Source: Tillus elongatus (taxonomy: Eukaryota; Arthropoda; Insecta; Coleoptera; Cleridae). From it: DNA of 64,000 nucleotides. The notes under the pieces are model-generated. The model did not search any database. It saw only the letters and a list, made by a program, of their open reading frames with translations, and was not told the DNA's origin. The DNA is taken from the NCBI GenBank assembly GCA_964006375.1, contig OZ023265.1, positions 15,917,252 to 15,981,251 on the forward strand, written 5' to 3'. Positions 22,436 to 35,391 of this stretch are shown here, one piece after another; within the stretch, counting starts at the first letter, position 1, and every line of letters begins with the position of its first letter. The position numbers were made by a program, and so were the translations under genes.

Positions 22436-23098
22436 AATCTGCTTAGTTCAAGTAGACTAAACAATGCTTTGTTTTACTGAGATAGTCGGATTCCCCCGGT
22501 CCATGCCAGTTCTGAGCTGACCTTTAATGTATCGAATTTGAACCACGTAATTATAATGCATGTTTGTAGGAAAATAAATTCGAGACGCAGCAACTGCGTT
22601 ATGGTAGCGTACGTATTTTTATTAAAATCTACTCAGTTCAAATAGATTTAACAATGCTTTGTTTTAATTATATAGTCGAATTTCCCCGTTCCGTGCCATT
22701 TCTGAGTTGACCTTTAATGTATCGTATTTAGACCACGAAATTATAATGCATGTTTGTAAGAAAAATAATTCGGGACGCAGCAAGTGCGTTATGGTAGCCA
22801 ATTTTTATTAAATGCCTCAAATTTGAATAGCTCAATTTGCTATTAACCTATAAGTTTCGTTGGCCGGAAAACTAGTTTTTTTTTGGGAACGTTTTAAGTT
22901 TATTTTCGAAATTTTTTTGTACTTTTTCAAACAATAAAGTTATTTTGATGATATATGGTACATTGTTTCTACTATATATGTTATACTGGTAACGAAATTT
23001 GATGCCTGCTTTCTTTAAAAAAACACATACTTGCTATTTGAAACATTTTGATTAAATCTCACTACCATAACACACTTGCTACGTCCAGACTTTTTTTG
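22436..23098 (-). repeat. Tandem HINE-like right ends and a two-ended small element
   Basis: Two diverged 190-bp direct repeats each end in a CGCAGCAA-TGCG hairpin (22585, 22775). From the second hairpin, about 320 bp runs to an inverted hairpin end (CTACCATAACACACTTGCTACG, about 23060-23085). That last piece therefore has the same terminus at both ends, like a MITE. Related two-ended units are at about 41393-41632 and 52842-53112. Confidence 0.7.
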
Positions 23099-23099
23099 T

Positions 23100-23657
23100 T
23101 ATATATAAGCTTAAAATCCAAACGTAACCTATGGGATAAACTGGGATTTTCTAGACTGTTTTGTCAATAATATCCTTTAATAAGAACTATGTATTTAAAT
23201 AAGTAAATCTCAACTATTTGACGAAAACTAAACACAGTGTTGTTTCTGTCAGGAGATGGCAACACTGGATGCAATAATCTCTAAGCAGAAAGCAGACAAT
23301 TGTAAATGCTCAGTTCTTTCGCACGCATTCGCAATAGAAGTGCTGACAGAAAACCGACAGAACTAAGTTATTAACTAGAATATATATGCAACAATGCAAT
23401 TCTGTAATGAATACGGAGTATTCAGACTGCACCTGCGTTACTCTAAATTGGTAATTAGCGGGTGAAGTCGGTGTGAAATCCGCCGCAGCTCTCACAGACG
23501 AATGGACAATAATATCACATCGTAGAGAGTCTCAGTCTGGACGACAAGGGGATTTACCTACTACATTCACAATACCTCTAAAATCTAAAATACAATCACT
23601 TCATATCGATGTTTAAGATTTAATTATTTACCAGATAGTAATGATAATAATTAAATA
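23100..23657. other. No gene recognised
   Basis: No domain, RNA gene or terminal repeat seen. A 61-codon frame at 23310-23495 (minus) is unremarkable. Confidence 0.45.
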
Positions 23658-23661
23658 TTAA

Positions 23662-26063
23662 CCCGGCGTCTGACATGTGAAAATCTTTAACATCTTCCGA
23701 CATGTGGGGTATCACATACCCCACAATTTTTTTTTAAATTCCTTTAACTGAATTTTTGATATATATTTTTTATTACACTAAATACAAATATTACATTTCT
23801 TCATTAGCAACACAAAAACTTCTTTAGAAGAAGAAAATAAAAAAAGAAAAGCTGCCATCATCCTGTTTTAGGCAGTAAAAAAACACGTTTATAAAAAACT
23901 TTTATTTACAGTGGTTCTATACCATCAAATAAACAGAAGCAATAGAATATAAGTAAATAATACATTTCAGTGTACTATATATAAAAAAATATATCAAAAT
24001 ATATAAAACCAAAAAAGTTATGCATTTGCAAAGTGACTACAATTTTCGCAGTACATAAGCGCGTGTTCTAAACATAACATTTTTTCGCAAGCCTCACATA
24101 TATATTTAGTTTTGCGATCACGATTACGAGGACAAAACTCACATCTGCGCGGTTTGTTAGGTCTTTATTTTTTTGTAGGAGGTTCTTCGGGTTCTCCTCT
24201 GATTTTGAGCAAAGCCGTCCTTATTACGCGAGGTATTCTAAAGTTGGTCTTCCTTGCTTTTTGATAATCATTTATCAATTCAAACCCCAACATTGTGAGA
24301 AAATCTTTTCTTTTCAGAATTAATCCATTATTATTCTCACGATGAATTATCTGGGAATTGATACCGGGAGTGTTCATTATAAAAAAAATAGTGTTAGAGG
24401 CCATCGTCGGCTATTGCGAGATGCATTATAGTTTGTAGACAATTCATCTACTGTATCTACCCATCCTTTCGTTAGATTGTAGAATGAAATTATTTCAGGT
24501 AGCTATTGTAAAATTTTCTTGAAAACCAAAAACACTTTACTTTATTGGTCGATTTCGAACATTCAAAAATGTCGGAGGGATTTCCCTTTTATTTGTTCGA
24601 ATTGTACCGACTCCAGTCAGATGATGATTTGTACAGAGCTTTTCAAATAGATCGTAACTTGTGTACCAATTGTCACACGTAATATTTCTGTGACTACTAT
24701 CATATGGACTGACGAGCCGTTCCACTATTGCAGTTGGAGTATGACTAAGAGCAAAGGGCCCATCAGGTTGCTTACCCACATAGACCTCCATGTTTACTAA
24801 ATAATGCGTTCGGGCATCTACCAAAGCTTGAACCTTAATGCCGTACTTAGCCGGTTTATTCAGTATGTACTGGCGAAATGGACATCTGTCTCTAAAAGCT
24901 TCCAATTTCTCATCAATGGTTAAATATCTACCAGGCGAATAGGCATTTTTGCAATTATCAGTAAATTTTTCTGTTATGGATCTAATAGGTGCCAGCTTAT
25001 TTATTTCGCGTCATTGCGAGCGATTTTCTTCATTATCAAATCGCAAACATGTAACCAAAAATTCAAACTGTCTTTGGGCCATAGTTACTCGAAATATTTC
25101 AAAACCGGTTCCGTCAGTTTTCCATAAATCCTTCAGTAAACGGTGGTTGTTACGAAAAACTCCTGCTAAATAGAGCAGTCCGAATAAAGCTTTTAGTTCT
25201 ATATTATTTGTAGGTTGATAATAAGAAGATTTCTCCCATTCACGTGTTTTTTTCCTCAATTGGTTGATTTGTCCACCGCGTAATATCGTATATCATTTAT
25301 TCATCGATGAAAATAAGAAAACATTCAAGAGGACTTTTTTTATCGCTAGCGGATCTTTTGACACCAGGCAATTGAGTTATCAGGTTCTCGCCTCGGGTTC
25401 TCACATTCCTGTTATAATATGTTTTTCTCCATTTAGTTCCATTTTTCCCTAAATAGTATTTTTCCTGATCTTGCACTATTTCAGATTCATTTTCGGTTAC
25501 ATCATTTTCGTGTGCGTTAGTGGTAACACCACCAGCTTCCATAAGGTTACCTTGTCTATCTTCATTATTTGCTTCCTGCTCAACATCTGGATAGTCACTG
25601 TTTATGCTTACATTGTCTATCTCACTCTCATCGTCTGATTCAATTACTTCTTCATCTTCGCTTTGCACCTCCTTCCACAGATCCTGGAGGCGACGCATTC
25701 CCTTATCGTAGTCACCCACGGTTAACCTAATGATTTCAAGGGCTGGTGAATAATATCGACATTTAATAAGGAAACATACCTCAAAATTTGAAGCAAAGGC
25801 GCGTAAACTGCGATAGAAATTTATTTGAGAACTGTTCGAATTTTGTAACACAATCCGACACGTGGGGTTTGACAAACCCTAGGTAAACTAAACCGTTCAT
25901 TAACACAAACTCTAGCAAACTGTTGTCAAAATGGCTCCGCTAAGAGACTCGACAATTTCCGAAAGCTAACGAGAGGGATATGCATGTGAGCGCGGTATTT
26001 TTGAAATTGTCGGACATTTTAGTTCTTTCTGGGTTTGTCACACCCCACATGTCGGACGCCGGG
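23662..26063 (-). mobile_element. piggyBac element with TTAA duplication
   Basis: TTAA at 23658-23661 and 26064-26067 flanks ends CCCGGCGTCTGACATGTG and (inverted) CCCGGCGTCCGACATGTG, differing at one base. The TTAA target is diagnostic of piggyBac. The transposase inside is broken (see next entry), but both ends look intact, so the copy could in principle be mobilised in trans by a related transposase (inference). Confidence 0.92.
24165..25875 (-). pseudogene. piggyBac transposase, multiply broken
   Basis: Minus-strand frames in order: an acidic N-terminus with YYLGKNGTKWRKTYYNRNVR (25875-25297), ITRWTNQ then ELKALFGLLYLAGVFRNNH (25259-25011), TIDEKLEAFRDRCPFRQYI and ITCDNWYTSYDL (about 24950-24537), and GWVDTVDEL to the C-terminus (to 24165). 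The three catalytic Asp positions (TIDE, DNW, VDTVDE) are all still readable. Breaks: stop plus frameshift between 25300 and 25259, TGA at about 25011, stop or deletion after 24537, frameshift near 24404. The C-terminal Cys-rich finger is probably the decayed 24060-24160 stretch. No function expected. Confidence 0.9.
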
Positions 26064-26103
26064 TTAATGAAACGATTATTTCCAGATAAATTTTATTAAA
26101 ATC

Positions 26104-26145
26104 CCTACGCGTTTCGGCCAACTAAGTAGCCATCTTCAGGTGTAA
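26104..26145 (-). ncRNA. Hammerhead-like motif, decayed
   Basis: On the minus strand: CTGAAGA, a bulged U, GGCTA paired with TGGCC (one G-U), GAAA, and stem III AC-GC-GT followed by A. Stem I is weak. The layout is the same as the PLE-2 motif at 22193-22240, including the CGCGTAGGG tail, so it probably comes from a related PLE end. Confidence 0.45.
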
Positions 26146-26340
26146 ATCGAAAAACACAATAATAAGGTCTGTCAGAAAACGTTGTTTTCTGGTTGGCAAT
26201 TGTGCTGGTTAAAGCACAATGTTATGAGGACAATCCATACAGAGAACGTCAAGGTTAAAATATAAGCCAACAGTAAAACAAGCTAAAAGCTATAGTAAAA
26301 GCTAAGTAAGCTACAGTGCAAACTAAAAAGCTACAGCGAA
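26146..26340. other. Probable retroelement 3' region
   Basis: Non-coding, with irregular repeats of AAGCTAAAAGCTA near 26280-26340. It continues after the array at 27256. No gene. Confidence 0.4.
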
Positions 26341-26565
26341 ACAAGCTTAAGAGACTGAGTGGTAAGACACGAAGCAACGTGCCGCCACCTAGTTGCGGAA
26401 CCAAGTAGTATGTTGTCACGCCAACTCCAAATAAAACAAAGTGTTAAAAAATAGAGACTGTATACAACCAATTAACAATTTAGTAAATTGTCAGCCCTGG
26501 CCCAGTTCTACCCTAATATAGGGACAAAGTATATAAGGCTAGATGCATTCTCACCACATTTAGAA

Positions 26566-26605
26566 CCGTAGACCGGTTTCGCTCTAATTAGATCTCGTCA
26601 GTACG
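26566..26605 (-). ncRNA. Hammerhead ribozyme in array unit 1
   Basis: Minus strand: stem I CCGTA/TACGG, core CTGACGA, stem II GATCT-AATT-AGAGC with one mismatch, GAAA, minimal stem III AC-CG-GT, then C before the predicted cut (GTC site). Confidence 0.75.
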
Positions 26606-26852
26606 GCATACTAATTGTAGCGAAAATACACCTATAAAGTAATACGGCTATGGTAGCCAGCCTTTTAACACTAAGTGAGTAGTAAGACACGAAGCAACGT
26701 ACCGTCACCTAGTTGCGGAACCAAGTAGTATGTTGTCACGCCAGCTCCAAATAGCACAAAGTGTTAAAAAATAGAGACTGTATACAACCAACTAACAATA
26801 TAATAAATTGTCAGCCCTGGCCCATTTCTACTCTAATGTAGGGACAAAGTAT

Positions 26853-26894
26853 ACCATAGTGACGAGCTGTAATTAGAGCGAAACCGGTCTACGG
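26853..26894 (+). ncRNA. Hammerhead ribozyme in array, inactive copy
   Basis: Located at the orientation switch. The first core base is changed (GTGACGA for CTGACGA) and stem I reads CCATA/TACGG with a mismatch; stem III ACCGGTC and GAAA are intact. Expected to be inactive. Confidence 0.65.
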
Positions 26895-27173
26895 ATCTAA
26901 TTGTGGTGAGAATGCATCAAGCATTACATAATTTGTCTCTATATTAGGGTAGAAATGGTCCAGGGCTGACAATTTACTAAATTGTTGTTTGGTTGTATAC
27001 AGTCTCAATTTTTTAACACTTTGTGTTATTTGGAGCTGGCGTAACAACATACTGCTTGCTTCCGCAACTAGGTGGCGGCAGGTTGCTTCGTGTCTCACCA
27101 CTCATTTAGTGTTGGAAGGCTGGCAACCATAGCCCTATTACTTTATAGGTGTATTTTCACTACAATTAGTATG

Positions 27174-27214
27174 CCGTACTGACGAGCTGTAATTAGATCG
27201 AAACCGGTCTACGG
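27174..27214 (+). ncRNA. Hammerhead ribozyme in array unit 3
   Basis: CCGTA, CTGACGA (27179-27185), stem II GCTGTAATTAGATC (imperfect), GAAA (27200-27203), CCGGTC, TACGG. Stem I and the GTC cut site are perfect; stem II has lost one pair relative to the other copies. Confidence 0.7.
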
Positions 27215-27255
27215 TTCTAATTGTGGTGAGGATGCATCTAGCCTTACAAGCTTAA

Positions 27256-27603
27256 AAGATAAAATAGAGTCAAACATGCAGTCAAAGTGGGTTAAAAGCA
27301 TCAGAGTAAACTAACACATAGCAAGCTAATGACAAAGTATAAAAACTAATTGTGAAATTAAAAGCTATTAAGTCAACTGACTGAGCAACGTAACAGGAGC
27401 CACAAAATCAAGCAGAAACTCCATGAGAACTCTTAAGGAGTGTAAAATTGTAAAGCAAACTGTGAGACAAAATGGATTCTATACTTACTTTTCAATTCTT
27501 GAAAATTGAATCAAAACTCTAAGAAAGGTTGAAGCCCCAACTTGGTCAACCTTAAATTTAATACTCTGTTGACAAGTAAAGAAGTATGTGTAAGTATACA
27601 GAG
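27256..27603. other. No gene recognised
   Basis: Continues the sequence interrupted by the array (AAGCTTAAAAG). A-rich, non-coding. Confidence 0.4.
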
Positions 27604-29535
27604 TGGCTCAGAAATCATGCCAACATTTTTATTTCAAATGGAACAGCCTGTATGTTTTTAGGTTTTCTGAATTTTCATCTAATTTAAGGTCTAATTATAT
27701 TTGAAGTTTTTTTCCTATATTCATTCAGTAGTGAAAAAAATTGTTGTTAAAAATAATTTTCAAAAACTGTTAATATTTGAAAACTACGGAACATATTTTT
27801 TTGACACTTGGTATATTGATATATTTAAGTTCAATACCCTTTTCACAAGCAAAAAAATATGTGTAATTATACAGGGTGGCTGAGAAATAATACCAACTTT
27901 GCTATATTAAATAGAACAGCCTGTATATTTTGCAGATCATAAACGGAATTATGGTATCCATATTACAATTTCAAAGTGTGTACATAACATCACATAATAC
28001 AAAAAACAAATTAAAGATAATAAACAAGTTAAAATTAGATTTAATTACTTTATGAGTTGTTCAAAATGTTGACCATTAGTCGCTAAAGAATAGCCAAGTC
28101 TGTGTCTAAATTCCCGCATGACGTTATCAAAAGTATTCCAAAGAACTTCATGAAGTTCATTCCTAATTTTAATCTTCAAATGTTCGATATCATCCGGCTT
28201 ATGTTTGTAAACTTAACTCCTTAAATCACCCAACAAATAAAAGTCCAGAGGTGTGAGGTCTGGGGAGTTTACGGGTCACTCAATTGCTCCTCTTCTTCCT
28301 ATACATCGATTTGGAAATATCTGGTCCAAAAATGGATGAACTTGTAAACCAAAATGTGCAGGAGCACCGTCCTGCTGAAACCAAATGTCTCTTCGCTTTG
28401 GGTAACGGGTTTCTAACTGCGGCATAATCTGCAAAAAAGTTCTGACGTAAGGTTTTCGTTAATGAAAAATGGGCCAATGATATTATGGCCTACGATATCT
28501 ATCGAAACGTTGTCTTTTTGTGCTTTTTGAGTGTGTGCTTCAGCCACACACCGCGGATTATCTGCTGACCAATATCTGCAATTGACGGTGTCATCAAGCA
28601 TAAATGTGGCCTCATCGGAAAAGAGAATATTATTTACAAAATTGGGATCAACATTGCACCTCTCCATCATAATTTCACAAATATCACTTCTTCTCTCAAA
28701 ATCATCGTCTATACGTTCTTGAACTAGATGCATATTGAAGGGACGCATCTTTTCGCTTTTGAGTAAGTCTTTAACTGACATGGGAGCATTATTGTGTTGT
28801 TGATCCATCTGTCGAAGCGATTGATTGAGATTGTCCTGTAAATCAACTAAAACCTTTATAGCCACATCACCATTAGTAGTGCTTTTCGGTCTGCCTGTTT
28901 TTTGTCTGACTTGTAAACTTCCTGTTTCATTGACTTTCTTTAGATGTTTGCTTACACAAGATTGGGTAATCGCAGGCCGATTAGGGCACGCTTGATTCAA
29001 TAAATCGACAACTTCCGCCTGTGTTCTCTTGCGGTCACAAGATCCAACCATCATTAACACTTCAATTTTTTTTTATTCAGTTAGAGCTACCATGTTCATT
29101 TCTGTTAACTGAGGCATACGCTTATCTGACTGCTTAAGAACATTTGACAAAAACTGTCAAATTTATCATTGCAGATAAGGCACCTAGCAACATTACAAAT
29201 GAGACGACTCATCTTCATAGTTTCAGTGTATTCATGTCACTGAATTCAATTTTAGTACGTGAATGTCTCATTCTGACGAATAACCAGGTTAAAACTTAAC
29301 ACATTGAATTTATCTCTTAAATGCTTATTGGGTGTTCCATTTAAAATAACAAGGTTGGGATTATTTCTCAGCCATCCTGTATGGCTGCACATACTTTTTT
29401 ACTTGTCAAAAGTGTATTGAACTTAAGTAGACAATATTCCAAGTGTCAAAAGAATATGTTCCATAGTTTTCGAAATATTAACAATTTAAAAAAATTGTTT
29501 TTAACAATAGTGAATGAAGATAGGAAAAATGGTAA
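27604..29535 (-). mobile_element. Tc1/mariner-type element A
   Basis: Inner ends CAGGGTGGCTGAGAAATAAT (27872) and its inverse ending at 29379 form a TIR of about 48 bp flanked by TA (27870-27871, 29380-29381). Beyond them, 27706-27869 and 29382-29530 are also inverted copies of each other, so the true element may be longer, with arms of about 230 bp. A further direct partial copy of the tip starts at 27604 (CAGAGTGGCTCAG). It contains the transposase pseudogene below. Confidence 0.8.
28045..29093 (-). pseudogene. IS630-Tc1-mariner superfamily transposase, copy A
   Basis: Starts at ATG 29093 (MVAL), with a stop six codons in, then HTH regions (RTQAEVVDLLNQACPNRPAI) and the catalytic domain: ILFSDEATFMLD, WFQQDGAPAHFGLQ, SPDLTPLDFYLLGDL, ending at TAA 28045. 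The three Asp residues (SDE, QQD, SPD) remain. A frameshift at about 28430, an in-frame stop just before SPDLTP, and deletions in the mid-region make it non-functional. Related to copies at 32350, 43770, 45100 and 46124, all on the same strand. Confidence 0.85.
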
Positions 29536-29880
29536 ATTTGCAGATTAGCTCCCGAACGCTTTTGTGAAAAATTTCTTCACCTATATCATTAAAACCCCCC
29601 TTAGAGCAAGACGCAACAAGAAAAATTTCTTGTTCTGCCCCCCAAAGGGAGTTACGGGGCAAGGAGCGAATAGGGGTGCTGGGCGAGGAAGATGTTAAAA
29701 AGGAAATACAAGCCTGAAAATACGAAAAAGAGTCTAGGGCGCCGATAAAAAGTCGCCCTTTTCAACAATTCTAAGCCACCTCTACCCACCCCCATCATAA
29801 CAAGGTGACATACATGTATTCCTATGATTTGTCGCAGAATTAATTTTTGTGCGACATCGACATACAAAAATTGAAACATC
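29536..29880. repeat. Repeat family B fragment, copy 3
   Basis: Starts AATTTGCAGATTAGCTCCCGAACGCTTTT, the same arm as both ends of 48495-49000, and continues with AAGAAAAATTTCTTGTTC and GGGAGTTACGGGGCAAGGAG-like core sequence. Confidence 0.65.
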
Positions 29881-30369
29881 TCGAAAATGGTGTGTCTGAG
29901 AGATTTAAATCAAGTATACATTTTTTGTTTACAATTGATAACGGCTGCAATGTAGCTATACAGTAGGTCGATATTACTGGGTGTCAAAAAATTATAGCCA
30001 AATGAGCAGTGTTATTGGCAATAACATATTTAAATTTCTTGCCCTCTGAAACCTCCACATGCTAATTTTCACGCCAAAATTTTAATTTCATTCGGACTGA
30101 TGCGTGAAAAACTGACAGAAACAAATAATTTTAACACGCTGTATTTAAAAGACTAAGCATTTGCGGACCCATGTTTATATGAAAAAATAGTCTTCCTTTT
30201 TTGTGCTGAATGTGCACCTGTAACATAGACCATCATTTTTGAAACACCCTGTATATGGGATTTTAAGGCAAGCTAGATTGTAATTTTTACTAGTACCTCT
30301 TTAAAAACACCTAATTTATCTTGCTGTAATATTATAAAGTAAGCTTATTTAATTATCATCACTCATACT
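29881..30369. other. No gene recognised
   Basis: AT-rich. A Tc1/mariner-like tip (ACACCCTGTATA) occurs near 30247 without an identified partner. Confidence 0.4.
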
Positions 30370-30612
30370 GAATTTACAACTTGACACTTATGCCTGTAGA
30401 CTCAAGGGTGCTGGGTTCAATTCTCAGTAGAAACGTCAAATTATTTTTCTGTACATACTGTAATTTAACACAAACCGAGGTTGCGGCATTGTATTTGAAC
30501 AAGTTGAATGTCTGCATGTTCCGAGTTTCGGGGGAAGGGAGGGAAGGGTTAAGCTTTCGGTCTTGTGTAACATTGATAACATCGATGCTGGACATGTTAA
30601 ATATCCATAACC
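30370..30612 (+). mobile_element. tRNA-derived SINE, copy 2
   Basis: Box B-like GGGTTCAATTCTC, then the body AAGTTGAATGTCTGCATG and end CATGTTAAATATCC ... CCTCCTTACAG. It aligns with the reverse complement of 14735-14972. The 5' part of the tRNA head is poor. Confidence 0.55.
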
Positions 30613-30679
30613 TCCTTACAGAAAGGAAGAAATGTTCAGAATAGTGGGGAGATATTGCTTATTGTCGTCGGTAAAGAAG

Positions 30680-30897
30680 AAGATCTGGTCTTTTAGTACG
30701 ACGCAGGCGACGGTCACCTAAACTACGAAAATTATAGGGAAGGTTCGTATAAGGTGGTCAAAAAGGATCAGTGGCGTTGTCTATCGGATCCCGAGGAGCC
30801 CGAAGTGCAAGATGAAGGTGGTCCATATGCACAGACTTACACCATACCAAGAAATGTTAGAATTCGACCGGGACGATCGAATATAAGTGGGGGGCAG
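30680..30897 (+). pseudogene. Ty3/Gypsy-type pol 3' end
   Basis: Plus-strand frames give RRRRSPKLRKL, then after a stop and frameshift SYKVVKKDQWRCLSDPEEPE and a C-terminal tail. R-SPK-L plus YKVVK is the C-terminal end of Ty3/Gypsy integrases. It is followed by AAGTGGGGGGCAG, a polypurine tract directly before an LTR. The rest of the element is not in the window. Confidence 0.65.
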
Positions 30898-31328
30898 TGT
30901 CACATTTGTCTATAAGAATTAGTTTATGGACTTTGTTACTTATATGGTAGTGTGTTTGTTAACAGCGAACACTCTGGAATGATATTTCTAGAAGGGACCA
31001 GAAGTGACAGGTGTAGAAAAGTGTAGAAGGTCTAGAATCTCTATGGAGTATAAATAGACAAACGGTACATAGAGTTAAGTAGTTCAGTATTATGTGTGGT
31101 GTAGAATAAGTGATTATAGAGTATTAAGTGAGTCAGCAATAAGTGCTGGTGTATAAGAAGCGATCATAGAAGGCGAATAGTGGAATATAGCTCTATGGAC
31201 ATTTAATAATAGAGAGAAATATTTTAGTTGATACTGGTGTTGGAAAATAGTTGCTTATAATAAATTAGTAGTTTGAAAAGCTGTGTTTTGTTAGTCAACA
31301 AATCCAGAACCACGTAGAACGTAACAAT
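30898..31328 (+). mobile_element. LTR of a Ty3/Gypsy-type element
   Basis: Runs from TGTCACATTTG after the polypurine tract to GAACGTAACA, with TG...CA ends and a size of about 430 bp. It contains a TATA box-like GTATAAATAG (about 31048), consistent with an LTR promoter. The 3' end is inferred from the terminal ACA; no second LTR is present. Confidence 0.6.

Positions 31329-33986
<2,658 letters not shown>

Positions 33987-34063
<77 letters not shown>
33987..34063. repeat. (TA)n microsatellite
   Basis: Right flank of element B and at the same time the central array of the HINE-like half at 34064-34532. Confidence 0.95.
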
Positions 34064-34065
<2 letters not shown>

Positions 34066-34532
34066 ATCCGATAACTCAAAATTAATCGATTTCAATGAAA
34101 CTTGGCCACTGCCTTTACTTTGTCAATGGCTAATGACGAGTTCGTTATCCAGGAAAATCGGATGGGGTTTTCCGAACAAAATTTGAGTTTAATTTCGAAA
34201 AAAAATGTTTTTCTCCGAAAATCACAAAGCTGTTTTAATGAGATTCAATGGGTATGTTGCCTTAGGAGAGACCTTATTACGTGTCAAAACTCAACTTCCT
34301 AGGTTTATAGAAAATTGAGTTACTCAATTTTGAATTTTCTTTCGAAAAAAAAAATTTTCTTCGAAAATTACAAAGTTACTAATGTAATTTAGTGGATATC
34401 TTGCATTAGGAAAGACCTTACTACATACCAAAATTAAACTTTTTCGGTTTGTAGAAAATTGAGATATTCAAATTTGAAACCTTTAATAAAAATTCACTAC
34501 CATAACGCACTTGCTGCGTCCCGATTTTTTTT
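34064..34532 (+). mobile_element. HINE-like right half, copy f
   Basis: After (TA)n it reads CCATCCGATAACTCAAAATT, then internal AAAATCGG, TTGAGTT and ATTGAG repeats, then AAAATTCACTACCATAACG and the hairpin CGCACTTGCTGCG (34506-34518), ending in a T run. The matching left half is not next to it; element B and its (TA)n lie there. Confidence 0.75.
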
Positions 34533-34789
34533 AGAGTTTGTCAAGTTCTACACACAATCTTGAAACATTTTTACTAGGCTGGGGCTTAAGATATTTGCAA
34601 TATGGAACAGATTCTTATCTTAGAAATTTCATCTTGACTTAATGGCTTCTTACCTGAATCCCCATTCTCAACAAAATACTATTCCATTAGGTATACAAAT
34701 AATCTGTATTAAGCCTTAAACCTATTAAGCCCACATAGGTAGCTTGTCGGGTGATTTGATTTGTAAATTTTAACGTAAACCAGCAGAGC
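34533..34789. other. No gene recognised
   Basis: TTTGTCA(A/C)GTTCTACACACAATCTTGAA occurs at 34537 and again at 35046, so this is the left edge of a repeated flank. Confidence 0.45.
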
Positions 34790-35045
34790 GATAAGTTTCA
34801 GTAGTACCCAGTATCTTGCCGGTAAAGGTTGCAAATAGAATAAACAAACTAAGATTTTTTGACAGAAGTGATAGTGATAATATTATTCTGTTTTCCATAC
34901 GAGTCTTGTTATTGTAAACGAGCAGAGCTAGTGCCCAGTATTTTGTCGGTAAGAGTTGCAAATAGAAGAAACAAACTAAGATTTTTTTACACACGTGTTA
35001 TTGATAATATTATTCTGTTTTCCATACGAGTCTGGTTTTAATCAA
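34790..35045 (+). repeat. Tandem duplication of about 126 bp
   Basis: Two diverged copies of a unit with GCAAATAGAA-AAACAAACTAAGA and ATTATTCTGTTTTCCATACG, starting at about 34790 and 34916. The right end matches 31750-31800. Confidence 0.8.
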
Positions 35046-35121
35046 GTTTGTCACGTTCTACACACAATCTTGAAGAATTATTTATCACTGCTTATTTTCG
35101 GAGATAATAGTCTTTGCCGAT

Positions 35122-35391
35122 ATGTCTGAAGAATTCAGTGACGCTGAATCTGATTACGATTTCTACGGTTATTTCTCAAGATTCTTGGACTCCGATTCAG
35201 ATTCAAGCGATGACTCTTTTACCCTCGTTGATTCTGTCCCATTATATTCTGCCGAAAATGACGATTCTTTTATATTCGGCTACCCCCATCATTCGGAGCT
35301 TGAGGACATGGATAGTTTTTATCTCCCGTTTAACTACGTTTTAACTAGGCTTTTTATCTTGTTACTTATAATTATATCGTCCCAGAATTAG
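35122..35391 (+). CDS. Hypothetical small acidic protein
   Basis: An 89-codon frame from ATG 35122 to TAG. Residues 1-60 are rich in Asp, Glu and Ser (EFSDAESDYDFYG, DSDSDSSDDSF); the last 20 are hydrophobic (RLFILLLIIISS) and could be a membrane anchor or a chance reading. The composition differs from the surrounding AT-rich DNA, which favours real coding origin. No family recognised; it could be the first exon of a host or transposon gene. An alternative frame (35114-35344) is an overlap. Confidence 0.3.
   Translation: MSEEFSDAESDYDFYGYFSRFLDSDSDSSDDSFTLVDSVPLYSAENDDSFIFGYPHHSELEDMDSFYLPFNYVLTRLFILLLIIISSQN

Larger units (their letters stand above)
26351..27245. mobile_element. Inverted array of about 320-bp hammerhead-bearing units
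   Basis: Direct repeats ACAAGCTTAA at 26341-26350 and 27246-27255 flank an 895-bp block. The left half holds one full and one partial unit on the minus strand (TAAGACACGAAGC at 26363 and 26693, period 330). At about 26853 the orientation flips, and the right half holds units on the plus strand (GACGAGCTGTAATTAGA at 26861 and 27181, period 320). Each unit carries a hammerhead. No protein is encoded. Size, tandem layout, target duplication and ribozyme match metazoan retrozymes, small non-autonomous elements thought to be moved by PLE-type machinery; that label is inference. Confidence 0.75.
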
